This document shows positions 52,773 through 61,003 of a stretch of DNA of 64,000 bases, piece by piece. Position numbers and translations under genes: made by a program. The stretch comes from Geomonas paludis (GTDB lineage Bacteria > Desulfobacterota > Desulfuromonadia > Geobacterales > Geobacteraceae). The notes below the pieces were generated by a model. The model saw only the letters and a program-made list of their open reading frames with translations, had not been told where the DNA came from and ran no database searches. Location: assembly GCF_014193585.1 (NCBI RefSeq), contig NZ_BLXY01000005.1, positions 142,846 through 206,845 of the forward strand. Direction: 5' to 3'. Each line of letters starts with the position of its first letter. Within the stretch, counting starts at the first letter, position 1.

Positions 52773-54004
52773 GCTCCCCTCCTGGCTGCCATACCCCAGA
52801 GCGCTCCGGAGTACATGTCATTGAAAGCGTCCTGGTACAGCTGCAGCAACTCCTGCCGGTACTGTTCATCCACCCGTACCGCTTCCCGTGTCCAGCGTTC
52901 ACAGTAGCCGCACCGGGAGCAGTCGCTGCTCCGGCAGTCGATCTCCCTCATCCCTTCCAGGAAACCGTCCAGCAATCGGTTGTCGATATACACCGGGTCC
53001 CAGGTCAGGCCCGCCACCAGGCCGCGCTTCTCGGCCAGCCGCTTCAGGCGGAGCAGGCCCGTCTGCCTCACCGCCAGAGGTCTGAAGAAGAATTTGGCGA
53101 ATCTGCGCAGATCCAACAGGCTGCCCCCTTTCGGGGAACCGGTCTTGTAACCGTAGGGCTGGATCAGGTCCAACAGGTTGCCATCGAACCGCCCCTCTGC
53201 ATAGGCGCGGACCCGGCGTGCCAGCACCTCGGTCGGTGCCCCCCGCTCCAGGATCTTGAACGAGCTGAAGCCGAGGTCGGTATATGCCTTGAGATCCTCG
53301 GGCCTTATGAATTCAGAGCGCAGGTAGTGCGACGGGTCGGCAAGTTTAAGGGCGGAGCACTTGAGGGCACAGTAGTCGATCATGAAACCGCGGCTCGCGT
53401 GGCCCTGCTGCGAGGCGTGGGAGAGGTTCACCATGTGCTGCCCCGACAGCGGACAGAAGATGAGGCAGTTGGAGTTGGCGATCAGTTGCAGCTCCAGCCC
53501 GACCGCCTGCCGGATCGAGCGCAGCATGGCAAAGTCACGGTTGACCGCGATCGATTCCAAGGTGATGCAGTCCGCCCCGAGATCCTCCCAGAACTTTGCC
53601 TTGGCAACGCAGTCCACCCGTGCGTACACGCCGACACGCACCTTGAGGCGTGGATGACGCTGCTTGATGATGGGGAGCAGGAATGGGAGCGATACGGTGA
53701 CCGACGTTACCCCGCACTCCTCCACGAATCCAAGCAGGCGCTCCAATTCCGCCTGGCCTTTCCGGATGAACTCGCGGTTGTCCATGCAGGCGGGGTTCAG
53801 GAGGTAGTTGAAGCCGATGCCGCGGCGCGCCGCGTCCTGCACGTGCGCCCGAAACCGCGCCTTGCTCAGAGGCGTCAGCATGAAGGAGGCCCGGCCGCCC
53901 CCTACGCTGTCGGAAGGAAGCTTCCCGAATAGCTCGGCAACCGGGTACCCTTCCAGGGCCGGCAGAAGGTCGGATTGGAAGTTGGTGGCGACGGAAAATT
54001 TCAT
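52769..54004 (-). CDS. Peptidase-U32-family-like iron-sulfur protein (UbiU/UbiV-like)
   Basis: A 411-residue protein with the U32 layout: a TIM-barrel-like part with LEECGV-type repeats (FVEECGVTSVTVS), then the cysteine region SNCLIFCPLSGQHM and DYCALKC (Cys180, 184, 212, 216), followed by FIRPEDLKAYTDLGFSSFKI, matching the U32 K-I-E-G-R region. UbiU/UbiV of this family are 4Fe-4S proteins needed for oxygen-independent hydroxylation in ubiquinone synthesis. A second cysteine group near the C-terminus, DCRSSDCSRCGYC (357, 362, 365, 368), could hold another cluster. The start at 54004 overlaps the methyltransferase stop as ATGA. Hydroxylase function here is inference. Confidence 0.82.
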   Translation of the reverse strand: MKFSVATNFQSDLLPALEGYPVAELFGKLPSDSVGGGRASFMLTPLSKARFRAHVQDAARRGIGFNYLLNPACMDNREFIRKGQAELERLLGFVEECGVTSVTVSLPFLLPIIKQRHPRLKVRVGVYARVDCVAKAKFWEDLGADCITLESIAVNRDFAMLRSIRQAVGLELQLIANSNCLIFCPLSGQHMVNLSHASQQGHASRGFMIDYCALKCSALKLADPSHYLRSEFIRPEDLKAYTDLGFSSFKILERGAPTEVLARRVRAYAEGRFDGNLLDLIQPYGYKTGSPKGGSLLDLRRFAKFFFRPLAVRQTGLLRLKRLAEKRGLVAGLTWDPVYIDNRLLDGFLEGMREIDCRSSDCSRCGYCERWTREAVRVDEQYRQELLQLYQDAFNDMYSGALWGMAARRGA

Positions 54005-54708
54005 GCGCTTTCCCCGGAAACGACCAGCAGCCAGAACGGCTCGCGGTGAACGTCGATGGTAGTGGCTCCCGCCTTGGCCGCACATGCCCGGAGCTCACCC
54101 ACGGTGAAGGCCTTGAGCACGGAGAGGGGGCCGTCGTAGCGGGTCATGCGGTTGCTTGTGAAGATCCTGGTGAGCACGTAGATGAGGGCGTAGGCTACCC
54201 AGCTTCTCCGGAGGTCGATCACGATGAAGCCGCGCCGCGCCACCCGGAGCATTTCCTTCATGGCCCTTACCGCTTCCGGTTCCTTCATGTGATGTAGCGT
54301 CTTGCTGCAGAGCACGACGTCGAAGCTGTGGTCCCGGAAAGGGAGTTGCAGGGCGTCCGCCACCAGCAGCTTGATCTCGGGATAGCCGGTGGCGTACTTG
54401 CGGGCGATCTCGACGATCCGGCTGTTGAGGTCGACAGCAGTCACCTGGATCCCGATCCCATTCTTTCTGGCCCACTCCACCAAGGCAACGGGAAGATCGG
54501 CCGAGCCGGTGGCGACATCGAGCACGGAGATATGCTGCTGCCCCTGTACCTTCCTGGACAGGTGCTTCAAAAGCGCCCGTGTGTCGCCCAGGTAACGGTT
54601 CACCGTCCTCAGGTCGGACAGACTCCCTTCCAACTCATCCTGGGTGCACACCTCCGGAGGGAGGTCGAGAAACTCGAGGGCCGTTCTTTTGCGAGGGATA
54701 AAGGGCAT
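54001..54708 (-). CDS. Class I SAM-dependent methyltransferase
   Basis: A 235-residue protein. Motif I is VLDVATGSADLPVAL, motif II VTAVDLN, and later VVLCSKTLHHM and a post-motif helix. The N-terminal 50 residues (LEFLDLPPEVCTQDEL) resemble methyltransferases that sit beside type III PKS genes and methylate phenolic products. It lies between a periplasmic-protein gene (15-bp gap) and the U32-type gene (ATGA overlap). O- versus C-methylation cannot be decided. Confidence 0.88.
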   Translation of the reverse strand: MPFIPRKRTALEFLDLPPEVCTQDELEGSLSDLRTVNRYLGDTRALLKHLSRKVQGQQHISVLDVATGSADLPVALVEWARKNGIGIQVTAVDLNSRIVEIARKYATGYPEIKLLVADALQLPFRDHSFDVVLCSKTLHHMKEPEAVRAMKEMLRVARRGFIVIDLRRSWVAYALIYVLTRIFTSNRMTRYDGPLSVLKAFTVGELRACAAKAGATTIDVHREPFWLLVVSGESA

Positions 54709-54723
54709 AGGGCTGGTGATCCG

Positions 54724-55524
54724 TTATTTAGGCCACGTGGGACTGGTCAACTCGATGCGCCAGACGGGACCGCCGGTGGCGAGCGGACCTTCGAACTTCA
54801 CGAAGGCCGGCACCTCGTCCAAGATAGTCCAGATGTGGTTGTCCGGCGGGCTCTTCCCCAGCAGGGTAGCCGGGAGCCGCAACAAACCGAGGTGCGGCTT
54901 GAGAATGTAGTGGCTAGCGCTTTTTTCGACGTCGCCAATCTGGATCCTGGTGCTGCCGGCCGGGACCATTTCCAGTTCTATGATCCTCGGCGTCGGGGTG
55001 AAGGCCACCATGTGGATCGTTTCCCTGCTCCCCTTGGTGAGATTCTTCATCACCGTGGGGACCATGCCGTTGTAGACGTCGGCGGGGAGCTCCAACTCCC
55101 CCACGAGCACCTTCTCTTGCCCATCCTTCCCCTTCACCTTGACGCGGTACTTGCCGGTTCCACGTTCCAGGGAGACATCGAGATCGTCCTCAAAGGACTT
55201 TCCCTTCTGGATCAACCGGTAACTCTTCAGCAGGAATTTCTGCTGCTGCGAAAAAATCACCGTCTCGTCGTGCAGCGAGCCGTCCTTAAAGTACAAAACG
55301 ATGCGGGTTTTGATCTCCCCCTCCCGTGGCAGTTGCAGAAAATCCCCGGATGCTATGCGCCGTCCCGAGGTATCGTTCAACTCCAGAAAGCCCCGGACCA
55401 TCCCCTCGGTAAACCGGACCGGGACGGGTGCCGCCTGCGCGCGCACGCAGGAGAGGACCAGCAGCATGAACAAGATGCAGCAGAGCAACGGTGGTAAGGA
55501 TGGCGTGTGACGATCGATTTGCAT
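54724..55524 (-). CDS. Secreted protein of unknown function, type III PKS operon
   Basis: A 266-residue protein with an N-terminal signal peptide (hydrophobic 12-30, cleavage near AQAAP). The mature part is beta-rich (RIVLYFKDGSLHDETVIFSQ, KYRVKVKG, RIIELEMVPAGSTRIQIGD) and resembles small beta-barrel or lipid-binding periplasmic proteins, somewhat like DUF3108-type proteins. I cannot name its family with confidence. GGGGGGAAC precedes the ATG, and it starts nine bases after the radical SAM gene. It may carry the lipid product across the periplasm. Confidence 0.75.
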   Translation of the reverse strand: MQIDRHTPSLPPLLCCILFMLLVLSCVRAQAAPVPVRFTEGMVRGFLELNDTSGRRIASGDFLQLPREGEIKTRIVLYFKDGSLHDETVIFSQQQKFLLKSYRLIQKGKSFEDDLDVSLERGTGKYRVKVKGKDGQEKVLVGELELPADVYNGMVPTVMKNLTKGSRETIHMVAFTPTPRIIELEMVPAGSTRIQIGDVEKSASHYILKPHLGLLRLPATLLGKSPPDNHIWTILDEVPAFVKFEGPLATGGPVWRIELTSPTWPK

Positions 55525-55533
55525 AGTTCCCCC

Positions 55534-56961
55534 CTACACCCGCCCCCACCTGAGTGCCCTTTGGGCGTATCCCGCATAGCGCCAGAAAGGGGTCGGCAGC
55601 CCGAGGGCGGTGCCGATGCGGCGCAGGGTTCCCAGGACGGGGGCCTGGGTGTCGGTGAGGTGGATGCAGCGGCCGTGACGTACCCCGCTCTCCAGCAGCA
55701 CCCGCGCCCGTTCCGGCGTGAGCTTGGGGGAGAAATAAAACGACGGCATCAGCAGGTCGTCGTCCGCCTGGACACGCCCCTCACGCAGGGCAAGCCGATG
55801 CAGCCCCGTCCCCGGATAGATGCGTATGCCGGTCGTGATGAAGGCGGCATCCTTGCTGCCGACGTGGCGGTTTAAAAAGGCCACCGTCCGCCCCAACGTC
55901 TCCTCGTCCTCCTCCGGGGCGCCGACAAGAAAGCACCAGAGCGCCCGCAACCGGGAGCGCCCCAGCAGTTCCGCGGCACGATTCACCTCGTCCTCGTCGA
56001 ACCCCTTCTGCAATGCGGCCAGCGTTGCTCCGGCGGCGCTTTCCGGGGTGATCACCAGCGACGTCATCCCGGCCCGCTCCATGAGCCGCAACTGCGCCGC
56101 CGTCAGTCCCTTCGGGGATAGCGAGGAGGCGCAGAAGCGGGCTTTCACCTCGCGCCTCAGCACCTCTTCCAGGAGCAGTTCCAGATACCCCTCGGGCTCG
56201 TTGAAGACGCTGTCCACGAACTCGAATTCGCGGGCGCCGGTGTGCCGCATGGTCTCGACAATCTCGTCCGCCACCGCGGCCGGGTCCCGCACCCGCCAGG
56301 TCGATCCTTCTATCATCCGATAGGTGCAGTAAAGGCAGTGCCGGGCACAGCCTCGCTTCCCCTGCACCGGCAGCACCGGTTCCCGGGTCAGGTACCTCTT
56401 GGCATCCACCCACCCGTGCAGCCGCGGTGTCACCAACCCTTCGCCGGCTATCGGCGCAGGATCGCCAAGCTGCCGCTGCGCCCCCTTCCTGGGCACCACC
56501 CCCGCCACCTCTCCGGCGGCATCGGCATCCGGCGCGCTGAAGAACTCCACCGCCGCCCGCTCCCCCTCTCCCACCACGGCATAATCAAGATCCAGGTACT
56601 CCAGCACCTGGTGCGGCAGGATGCTCACCCCGGCTCCTCCGATGAGGATCCGGGCGTCGCACCTCGCCTTGATCAGGCGCACCACGTCCCGCACCTCCGG
56701 CAGATACGACCTCGGGTCGAGGAGGTTGCAGTTGTCGAGATTCCTGACAGAAAGGGCGATGCCACCGGGTGCGAAGCTCGCCAGGGTATCTTCGACCGCG
56801 CGCAGCGGGTCCGGCAGGAAACAGAGGTCCAGGAACTTGACGTGAAAGCCCGCCAGCCGCAGCGCTTCGGCCACCCACGCCGCCCCGAGCGGCACCGTCG
56901 GCTGTGGTGCCGTCTCCCGATTCGTGCTTATCATGAGGATGCGCGACGACACCTGCTCCAT
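55534..56961 (-). CDS. Radical SAM protein with B12-binding-like N-terminal domain
   Basis: A protein of about 475 residues. The N-terminal Rossmann domain has PTVPLGAAWVAEALRLAG, FLDLCFLPDP and ILIGGAGVSILPHQVLEYL. The radical SAM motif is CARHCLYC, and GAPEEDEETL and IRIYPGTGLHRLA belong to the barrel. It is the first gene of the operon with the type III PKS. The start is uncertain: ATG at 56961 has GGAG only one base away, an alternative ATG lies at 56934, and the frame is open to 57081. Likely roles are methylation or another radical step on the lipid or polyketide (inference). Confidence 0.82.
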   Translation of the reverse strand: MEQVSSRILMISTNRETAPQPTVPLGAAWVAEALRLAGFHVKFLDLCFLPDPLRAVEDTLASFAPGGIALSVRNLDNCNLLDPRSYLPEVRDVVRLIKARCDARILIGGAGVSILPHQVLEYLDLDYAVVGEGERAAVEFFSAPDADAAGEVAGVVPRKGAQRQLGDPAPIAGEGLVTPRLHGWVDAKRYLTREPVLPVQGKRGCARHCLYCTYRMIEGSTWRVRDPAAVADEIVETMRHTGAREFEFVDSVFNEPEGYLELLLEEVLRREVKARFCASSLSPKGLTAAQLRLMERAGMTSLVITPESAAGATLAALQKGFDEDEVNRAAELLGRSRLRALWCFLVGAPEEDEETLGRTVAFLNRHVGSKDAAFITTGIRIYPGTGLHRLALREGRVQADDDLLMPSFYFSPKLTPERARVLLESGVRHGRCIHLTDTQAPVLGTLRRIGTALGLPTPFWRYAGYAQRALRWGRV

Positions 56962-57081
56962 TCTCCGGGACTGTACCCTGTGCCCGCCGTGCAGGCAGAA
57001 AAAGGTGTTGAATGCCATAAGTGCCGGTAGTACAATGGTTCTTATGGAGGGAAGCAACAAACCAGAAACTTTGACAACCAA

Positions 57082-57416
57082 ATCGATACAACTCCAGATG
57101 CATGAAGCGACATCCGGGGTTGGTAACTGACGTCCGGTAGGCCAAGCCGAGAAGGCTCTTTATCTCGTCCGTTATGGAATAAAAAAACCTGATAAGGATG
57201 GATTCCGCAACAACCTCAAGAAACGAAAACCCCATCCCCACGGATTGAGCAGGTTCCACTTGAACGTCAGTTATTTTTTCAGAAAAAGCTCGATGATCAA
57301 CATCATCGGGCTTTTTTTATGACCACCCACCTTTAACGAACTCCAATACTATCAGACTTCATAAATTTCGCTGACGTCTGTCACGATTCCTGCCGCTTTC
57401 TGTTAAAATAAGCGAC
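57082..57416. other. Non-coding gap upstream of the radical SAM operon
   Basis: A stretch of 335 bp between divergent genes. It contains TTGACA on the plus strand at 57071-57076 (just outside), an inverted TAACTGACGT pair (57125-57134 and its complement near 57263-57273), and an orphan terminator at 57283-57318. No protein frame in it looks real. Confidence 0.6.
57283..57318 (+). terminator. Orphan intrinsic terminator
   Basis: AAAAAGCTCGATGAT pairs with ATCATCGGGCTTTTT (one G-T pair) around CAAC, followed by seven T residues on the plus strand. No plus-strand gene precedes it within the gap, so it may end a small RNA. It also has a shorter T run on the minus strand and could be an attenuator there. 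Confidence 0.75.
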
Positions 57417-58289
57417 ATGAATCTGGCCGACCTTCCTCTGCATCAATGCCGTCTTTCCGAGCGGGAGATACTGGCGTACCGCTGTCACGGCAGCGGACCG
57501 GCCAAGGTCATCCTGGTCCACGGGCTGGCGGCAAGGTCCGAGACCTGGAGCGACTTGGTCCCTCTTTTCCCCGATGACCGCTACACCTTCTACCTCCTCG
57601 ACCTGCTCGGCTCGGGAGCCTCGTCCAAACCCAAGGAAGCCGACTATTCCATCCGCGGGCACAGCGTGCGGTTGCTGGCCTTTCTCAAGCAGCAGGAACT
57701 GGAGCAGGTAACCCTGGTGGGACATTCACTCGGGGGGGCAGTGGTGCTGCTCGCCGGCGTGGAGGCCATGCTGCGCAAGGCTGACGGCCTGCTGGCCGCG
57801 ATGGTGATCGTCGCCGGGCCCGGGTACATCCAGCGGCTCCCGCTCATGGCGGAGATCTTCGAGAACCGGTTGGCTGCGGCGCTGTTCGTCGCCCTCTACG
57901 CCCCGGACATCTGGATCAAGGCAGGGCTGAAGATGGCCTACTACGACCGGAAACTGGTCGACCGCGAGCATATTGCCAGGTACGCCCCCTGTTACCGTGA
58001 CAAGGAAGCCAAGCGCGCCTTGGTGGCAACCTGCCGCAGCTTGGTGCCGCTGGACCAGGAAGAGATCGCCGCACGCTACCGGGACCTGCGCCTGCCGGTA
58101 CTCCTGCTTTGGGGGAGGCACGACCAGATCGTGCCGCTGTCACAGGGAACCCGGCTGCAGGATGCTATCGTCGGGGCGAAGCTCGAGGTGCTGGAGCAAT
58201 GCGGTCACAATCCGCAGGAAGAAAAACCTGCCGAAACTTTCGCTATCCTGGATAGTTTCATTTCTCGTAGCGCTCCCCTTACTGATTGA
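57417..58289 (+). CDS. Alpha/beta hydrolase
   Basis: A 290-residue hydrolase. The oxyanion-hole motif VILVHGLAARSETW, nucleophile elbow LVGHSLGGAVVLL, acid LLLWGRHDQIVP and His in QCGHNPQEEKP give a full Ser-Asp-His triad. No signal peptide, so cytoplasmic. The substrate is unknown. Being divergent from the type III PKS operon it might release or turn over an acyl product. The ATG at 57417 has little ribosome-site support but begins the conserved fold. Confidence 0.88.
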   Translation: MNLADLPLHQCRLSEREILAYRCHGSGPAKVILVHGLAARSETWSDLVPLFPDDRYTFYLLDLLGSGASSKPKEADYSIRGHSVRLLAFLKQQELEQVTLVGHSLGGAVVLLAGVEAMLRKADGLLAAMVIVAGPGYIQRLPLMAEIFENRLAAALFVALYAPDIWIKAGLKMAYYDRKLVDREHIARYAPCYRDKEAKRALVATCRSLVPLDQEEIAARYRDLRLPVLLLWGRHDQIVPLSQGTRLQDAIVGAKLEVLEQCGHNPQEEKPAETFAILDSFISRSAPLTD

Positions 58290-58375
58290 AGTGGAACTGA
58301 GCATTGATCTTGGGGAGGTGAGGTGATATCTTTTATGGGTTCTGTGACTATTTCATTCATTAAGGAGAGACAGCA

Positions 58376-59068
58376 ATGACAGCACGCTTGATCGCAAGAA
58401 TTATTGTTGGCATGACAGCCGTTGCCTTGTTAGCAACCGGCTGCGCCACCAATCCAGATGGCAGCTACGAATTCAAGAGAACCGGCCTGGGCGCACTGGG
58501 CGGCGCGGTACTGGGTGCCGGCGCCGGTGCACTCATCGGCGGCAAGTCGCACCGCGGGCGCAACGCGGCCATCGGCGGCCTCACCGGCGCAGTAGTAGGC
58601 GGCGGCATCGGCAACTACATGGACCGCCAGGCAGCCGCGCTCAAGAAGGAGATGCCGCAGGCCGAGGTGGTGCGTGACGGCGACAAGGTGTACGTGGCGC
58701 TTCCTTCCGGCATCCTGTTCGACGTAGGGAAAGACACCCTGAAACCTGAGGCGAAGGATGCTCTCAGCAAGGCCGTCCCCACCCTGCGCGACTCCCAGAC
58801 CACCATCATGATCGAGGGGCACACCGACTCCTCCGGCTCCGACGCCATCAACCAGCCCTTGAGCGAGCGGCGCGCCGGCCGGGTGCGCGACTTCCTGATG
58901 TCGCAGGGAGTTCCGGGCTCCAAGATGGCTGCAGTCGGCTACGGCTCCTCCCGCCCCGCGGTCCCCAACGACTCGGATGCCAACCGGGCGCTCAACCGTC
59001 GCGTGCAGATCGAGCTCTCCCCGAACGAGAAGCTCAAAGCACAGGAAGGCAGCAGCGGCAACAACTGA
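58376..59068 (+). CDS. OmpA-family lipoprotein with glycine-zipper
   Basis: A 230-residue lipoprotein. The signal peptide ends at LATGC. A glycine-zipper stretch follows (LGALGGAVLGAGAGALIGG and a second repeat at about 60-80), then an OmpA C-terminal domain (about 105-215) with IEGHTDSSGSDAINQPLSER and the peptidoglycan-binding NRALNRRVQI. It tethers the outer membrane to the cell wall, like YiaD/Pal-type proteins. AAGGAGAG precedes the ATG. A terminator follows. Confidence 0.93.
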   Translation: MTARLIARIIVGMTAVALLATGCATNPDGSYEFKRTGLGALGGAVLGAGAGALIGGKSHRGRNAAIGGLTGAVVGGGIGNYMDRQAAALKKEMPQAEVVRDGDKVYVALPSGILFDVGKDTLKPEAKDALSKAVPTLRDSQTTIMIEGHTDSSGSDAINQPLSERRAGRVRDFLMSQGVPGSKMAAVGYGSSRPAVPNDSDANRALNRRVQIELSPNEKLKAQEGSSGNN

Positions 59069-59087
59069 TTTACCGCAGTTACCAAGC

Positions 59088-59125
59088 AAAAAGCGGGACG
59101 CCTGCCAAGGCGCCCCGCTTTCATT
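59088..59125 (+). terminator. Intrinsic terminator after the OmpA-family gene
   Basis: AAAGCGGGACGCCT pairs with AGGCGCCCCGCTTT around GCCA, with one mismatch, then a short T-rich run. Confidence 0.85.
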
Positions 59126-59150
59126 TCGGCACCACCTCTTCATCCCCCCG

Positions 59151-60050
59151 TTACTTCACGAAGGTCCCCTTCTGGTACTCCTCGAACGCCACCTGCAGTT
59201 CCTCCTGGGTGTTCATGACGATGGGCCCGTACCACGCCACCGGCTCCCCGATCGGCTTTCCCGAAATGAGCAGGAAGCGCACCGGTTTCCCTTGGGTGGT
59301 CACCGAGACGACGTCGCCGTCCTCGAACAGGATCAGGTTCTCGGCCGTGCACTCGCAGCGGCGTTCGAGGTCGAAGTAGTTGGTCCCCACCATGTCGTGC
59401 TCATAGGCATTGCGCTCATGGTCGAAGTACCCCTCGCCGTCGATGACATAGGCGAGCACGGTGTAGCCCCGCTTTATGGCGTGGGTGAAGGTGGATCCCT
59501 CCGGCATGGTGACGTCGAGGTACTCCGGGTCGGCCACCACGTCCCGCACCGGCCCCTGCACTCCGCCCGCGGTGCCGGCGATGACCTTTACCTTGATCCC
59601 GTTCATGGTCACCTCCGGGATCTCTTCGGCGACGATGCCCCGGTAGCGCGGGGGCATCATCTTGTGGGAAGCGGGGAGGTTCGCCCAGAGCTGGAATCCC
59701 CACATCAGCCCCTCGTCGTCCCCCAGGGGCATCTCCTGGTGTATGATGCCGCTGCCGGCGGTCATCCACTGCAGGTCGCCCGGGCCGATGACGCCCTTGT
59801 TGCCCATGCTGTCACCATGCTCCACCCTGCCGTGCAGCACGTAGGTGATGGTCTCGATGCCGCGGTGCGGGTGCCAGGGAAACCCCTTCAGGTAATGGGG
59901 CGGGTAGTTGGAGTGAAAGTCATCCATGAGCAGGAAGGGGTCGAACATGGGCACCTCGTGGTTACCGAAGGCCCGTTTGAGATGCACCCCTGCCCCTTCG
60001 ATGGTGGGCTTGCTTTTCCAGACCTTCTTTATCTTGCGCAGAGTGTCCAT
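59151..60050 (-). CDS. Pirin-family bicupin protein
   Basis: A 299-residue protein. The N-terminal cupin has the pirin metal site: FPWHPHRGIETITYVLHGRV (two His close together) and SGIIHQEMP (His and Glu). The C-terminal cupin domain has no full metal set, as usual. Pirins bind iron and some act as quercetinases; cellular roles differ among bacteria. AAAGGAG precedes the ATG. It follows the DJ-1/PfpI gene after 54 bases, and the two probably share a transcript. Confidence 0.92.
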   Translation of the reverse strand: MDTLRKIKKVWKSKPTIEGAGVHLKRAFGNHEVPMFDPFLLMDDFHSNYPPHYLKGFPWHPHRGIETITYVLHGRVEHGDSMGNKGVIGPGDLQWMTAGSGIIHQEMPLGDDEGLMWGFQLWANLPASHKMMPPRYRGIVAEEIPEVTMNGIKVKVIAGTAGGVQGPVRDVVADPEYLDVTMPEGSTFTHAIKRGYTVLAYVIDGEGYFDHERNAYEHDMVGTNYFDLERRCECTAENLILFEDGDVVSVTTQGKPVRFLLISGKPIGEPVAWYGPIVMNTQEELQVAFEEYQKGTFVK

Positions 60051-60104
60051 AACGTCTCCTTTCCCGTTTCCGTCGCAGAACGATAGCGCCACCAGATCCC
60101 GACC

Positions 60105-60788
60105 CTAGCGTGCGGCGAGCACCTTCAACAGGGCCTCGGCGGCTGGTGCCGAGGATGCCGGGTTCTGCCCCGTTACCAGCTTGCCATCCACCTCGATGTA
60201 GGCCCCCCACACCTCCCCGTGCCGGAACTGCGCCCCGCGCTCCTTGAGCCGATCCTCGAGCAGGAACGGGACCACGTCGGTCAGCCCCACCGCTTCCTCC
60301 TCGGCATTGGTGAACCCGGTCACCCGCTTGCCCCTGACCAGGAAGTCGCCATCCGCTCCCTTCACATCTCCCAGCGCCGCGGGTGCGTGGCAGACGGCAC
60401 CTACCGGCTTGTCCGCTCTTGCGAAGGCCTCGATGAGCGCTATGGAATCGGGATCGACGGCCAGATCCCAGAGGGGGCCATGCCCTCCCGGAAGAAAGAC
60501 GGCGTCGTAGTCGTTGACCGATACCTCGTGCAACCGTTGGGAGTGGGCCAGGTCATCCTGGGCCGCGGGGTCGGACTTGAAGCGGTGGGTCGCATCGGTC
60601 TCATTTTCGGGTTGGTTGCTCTTCGGATCGACCGGCGGCATCCCCCCTCTCGGCGACGCTATGGTCACCTTGGCTCCGGCGTCCCGGAACACGTAGTAAG
60701 GCGCCGCCAGCTCTTCCAGCCAGAAACCTGTCTTCTCCCCGGTATCCCCCAGCTTGTCGTGGGACGTGACCACCATCAGTATTTTCAT
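60105..60788 (-). CDS. DJ-1/PfpI-family protein (HchA-like)
   Basis: A 227-residue protein with the class I glutamine-amidotransferase-like fold. The nucleophile cysteine is in VGAVCHAPAAL, preceded by the glycine-rich VFLPGGHGPLWDL. The conserved Glu near the N-terminus (GFWLEELAAPYYVF) matches the glyoxalase III/deglycase-type members. It probably detoxifies reactive carbonyls. AAAGGAG precedes the ATG at 60788. Confidence 0.9.
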   Translation of the reverse strand: MKILMVVTSHDKLGDTGEKTGFWLEELAAPYYVFRDAGAKVTIASPRGGMPPVDPKSNQPENETDATHRFKSDPAAQDDLAHSQRLHEVSVNDYDAVFLPGGHGPLWDLAVDPDSIALIEAFARADKPVGAVCHAPAALGDVKGADGDFLVRGKRVTGFTNAEEEAVGLTDVVPFLLEDRLKERGAQFRHGEVWGAYIEVDGKLVTGQNPASSAPAAEALLKVLAAR

Positions 60789-60824
60789 GGTTTGCTCCTT
60801 TGTCTCAGATGGCAACTACTGATA

Positions 60825-60860
60825 CTTGAAGCTCTCAATCGCACCTGTATGTGTGTACAA
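60825..60860 (+). promoter_or_regulatory. Possible promoter of lon
   Basis: CTTGAA at 60825-60830 is followed after a sigma32-like 13-base spacer by CCTGTATGTG, and the overlapping TTGAAG with TATGTG at 16 bases could instead be a sigma70 promoter. The -10 match is poor in both readings. It lies about 140 bases before the lon start. Confidence 0.3.
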
Positions 60861-61003
60861 CATTCACGAGGATTATCAACCGAGCCACCGGGGCGGAGCC
60901 CCCGAAACATCTCTCGATGAAAGAGTGGTGATCAGGCCCGGTGAGGTTGACAGTCCGACCATCCGTGCTTACGTTTTATTAAAACCACACCAGGAGTCTC
61001 ATC

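Noticed and set aside
57082..57318. c-di-GMP (GEMM) riboswitch upstream of the hydrolase or radical SAM operon
   Set aside because: The conserved GEMM core (CGCAAAGCC-type and tetraloop-receptor segments) is not found on either strand.
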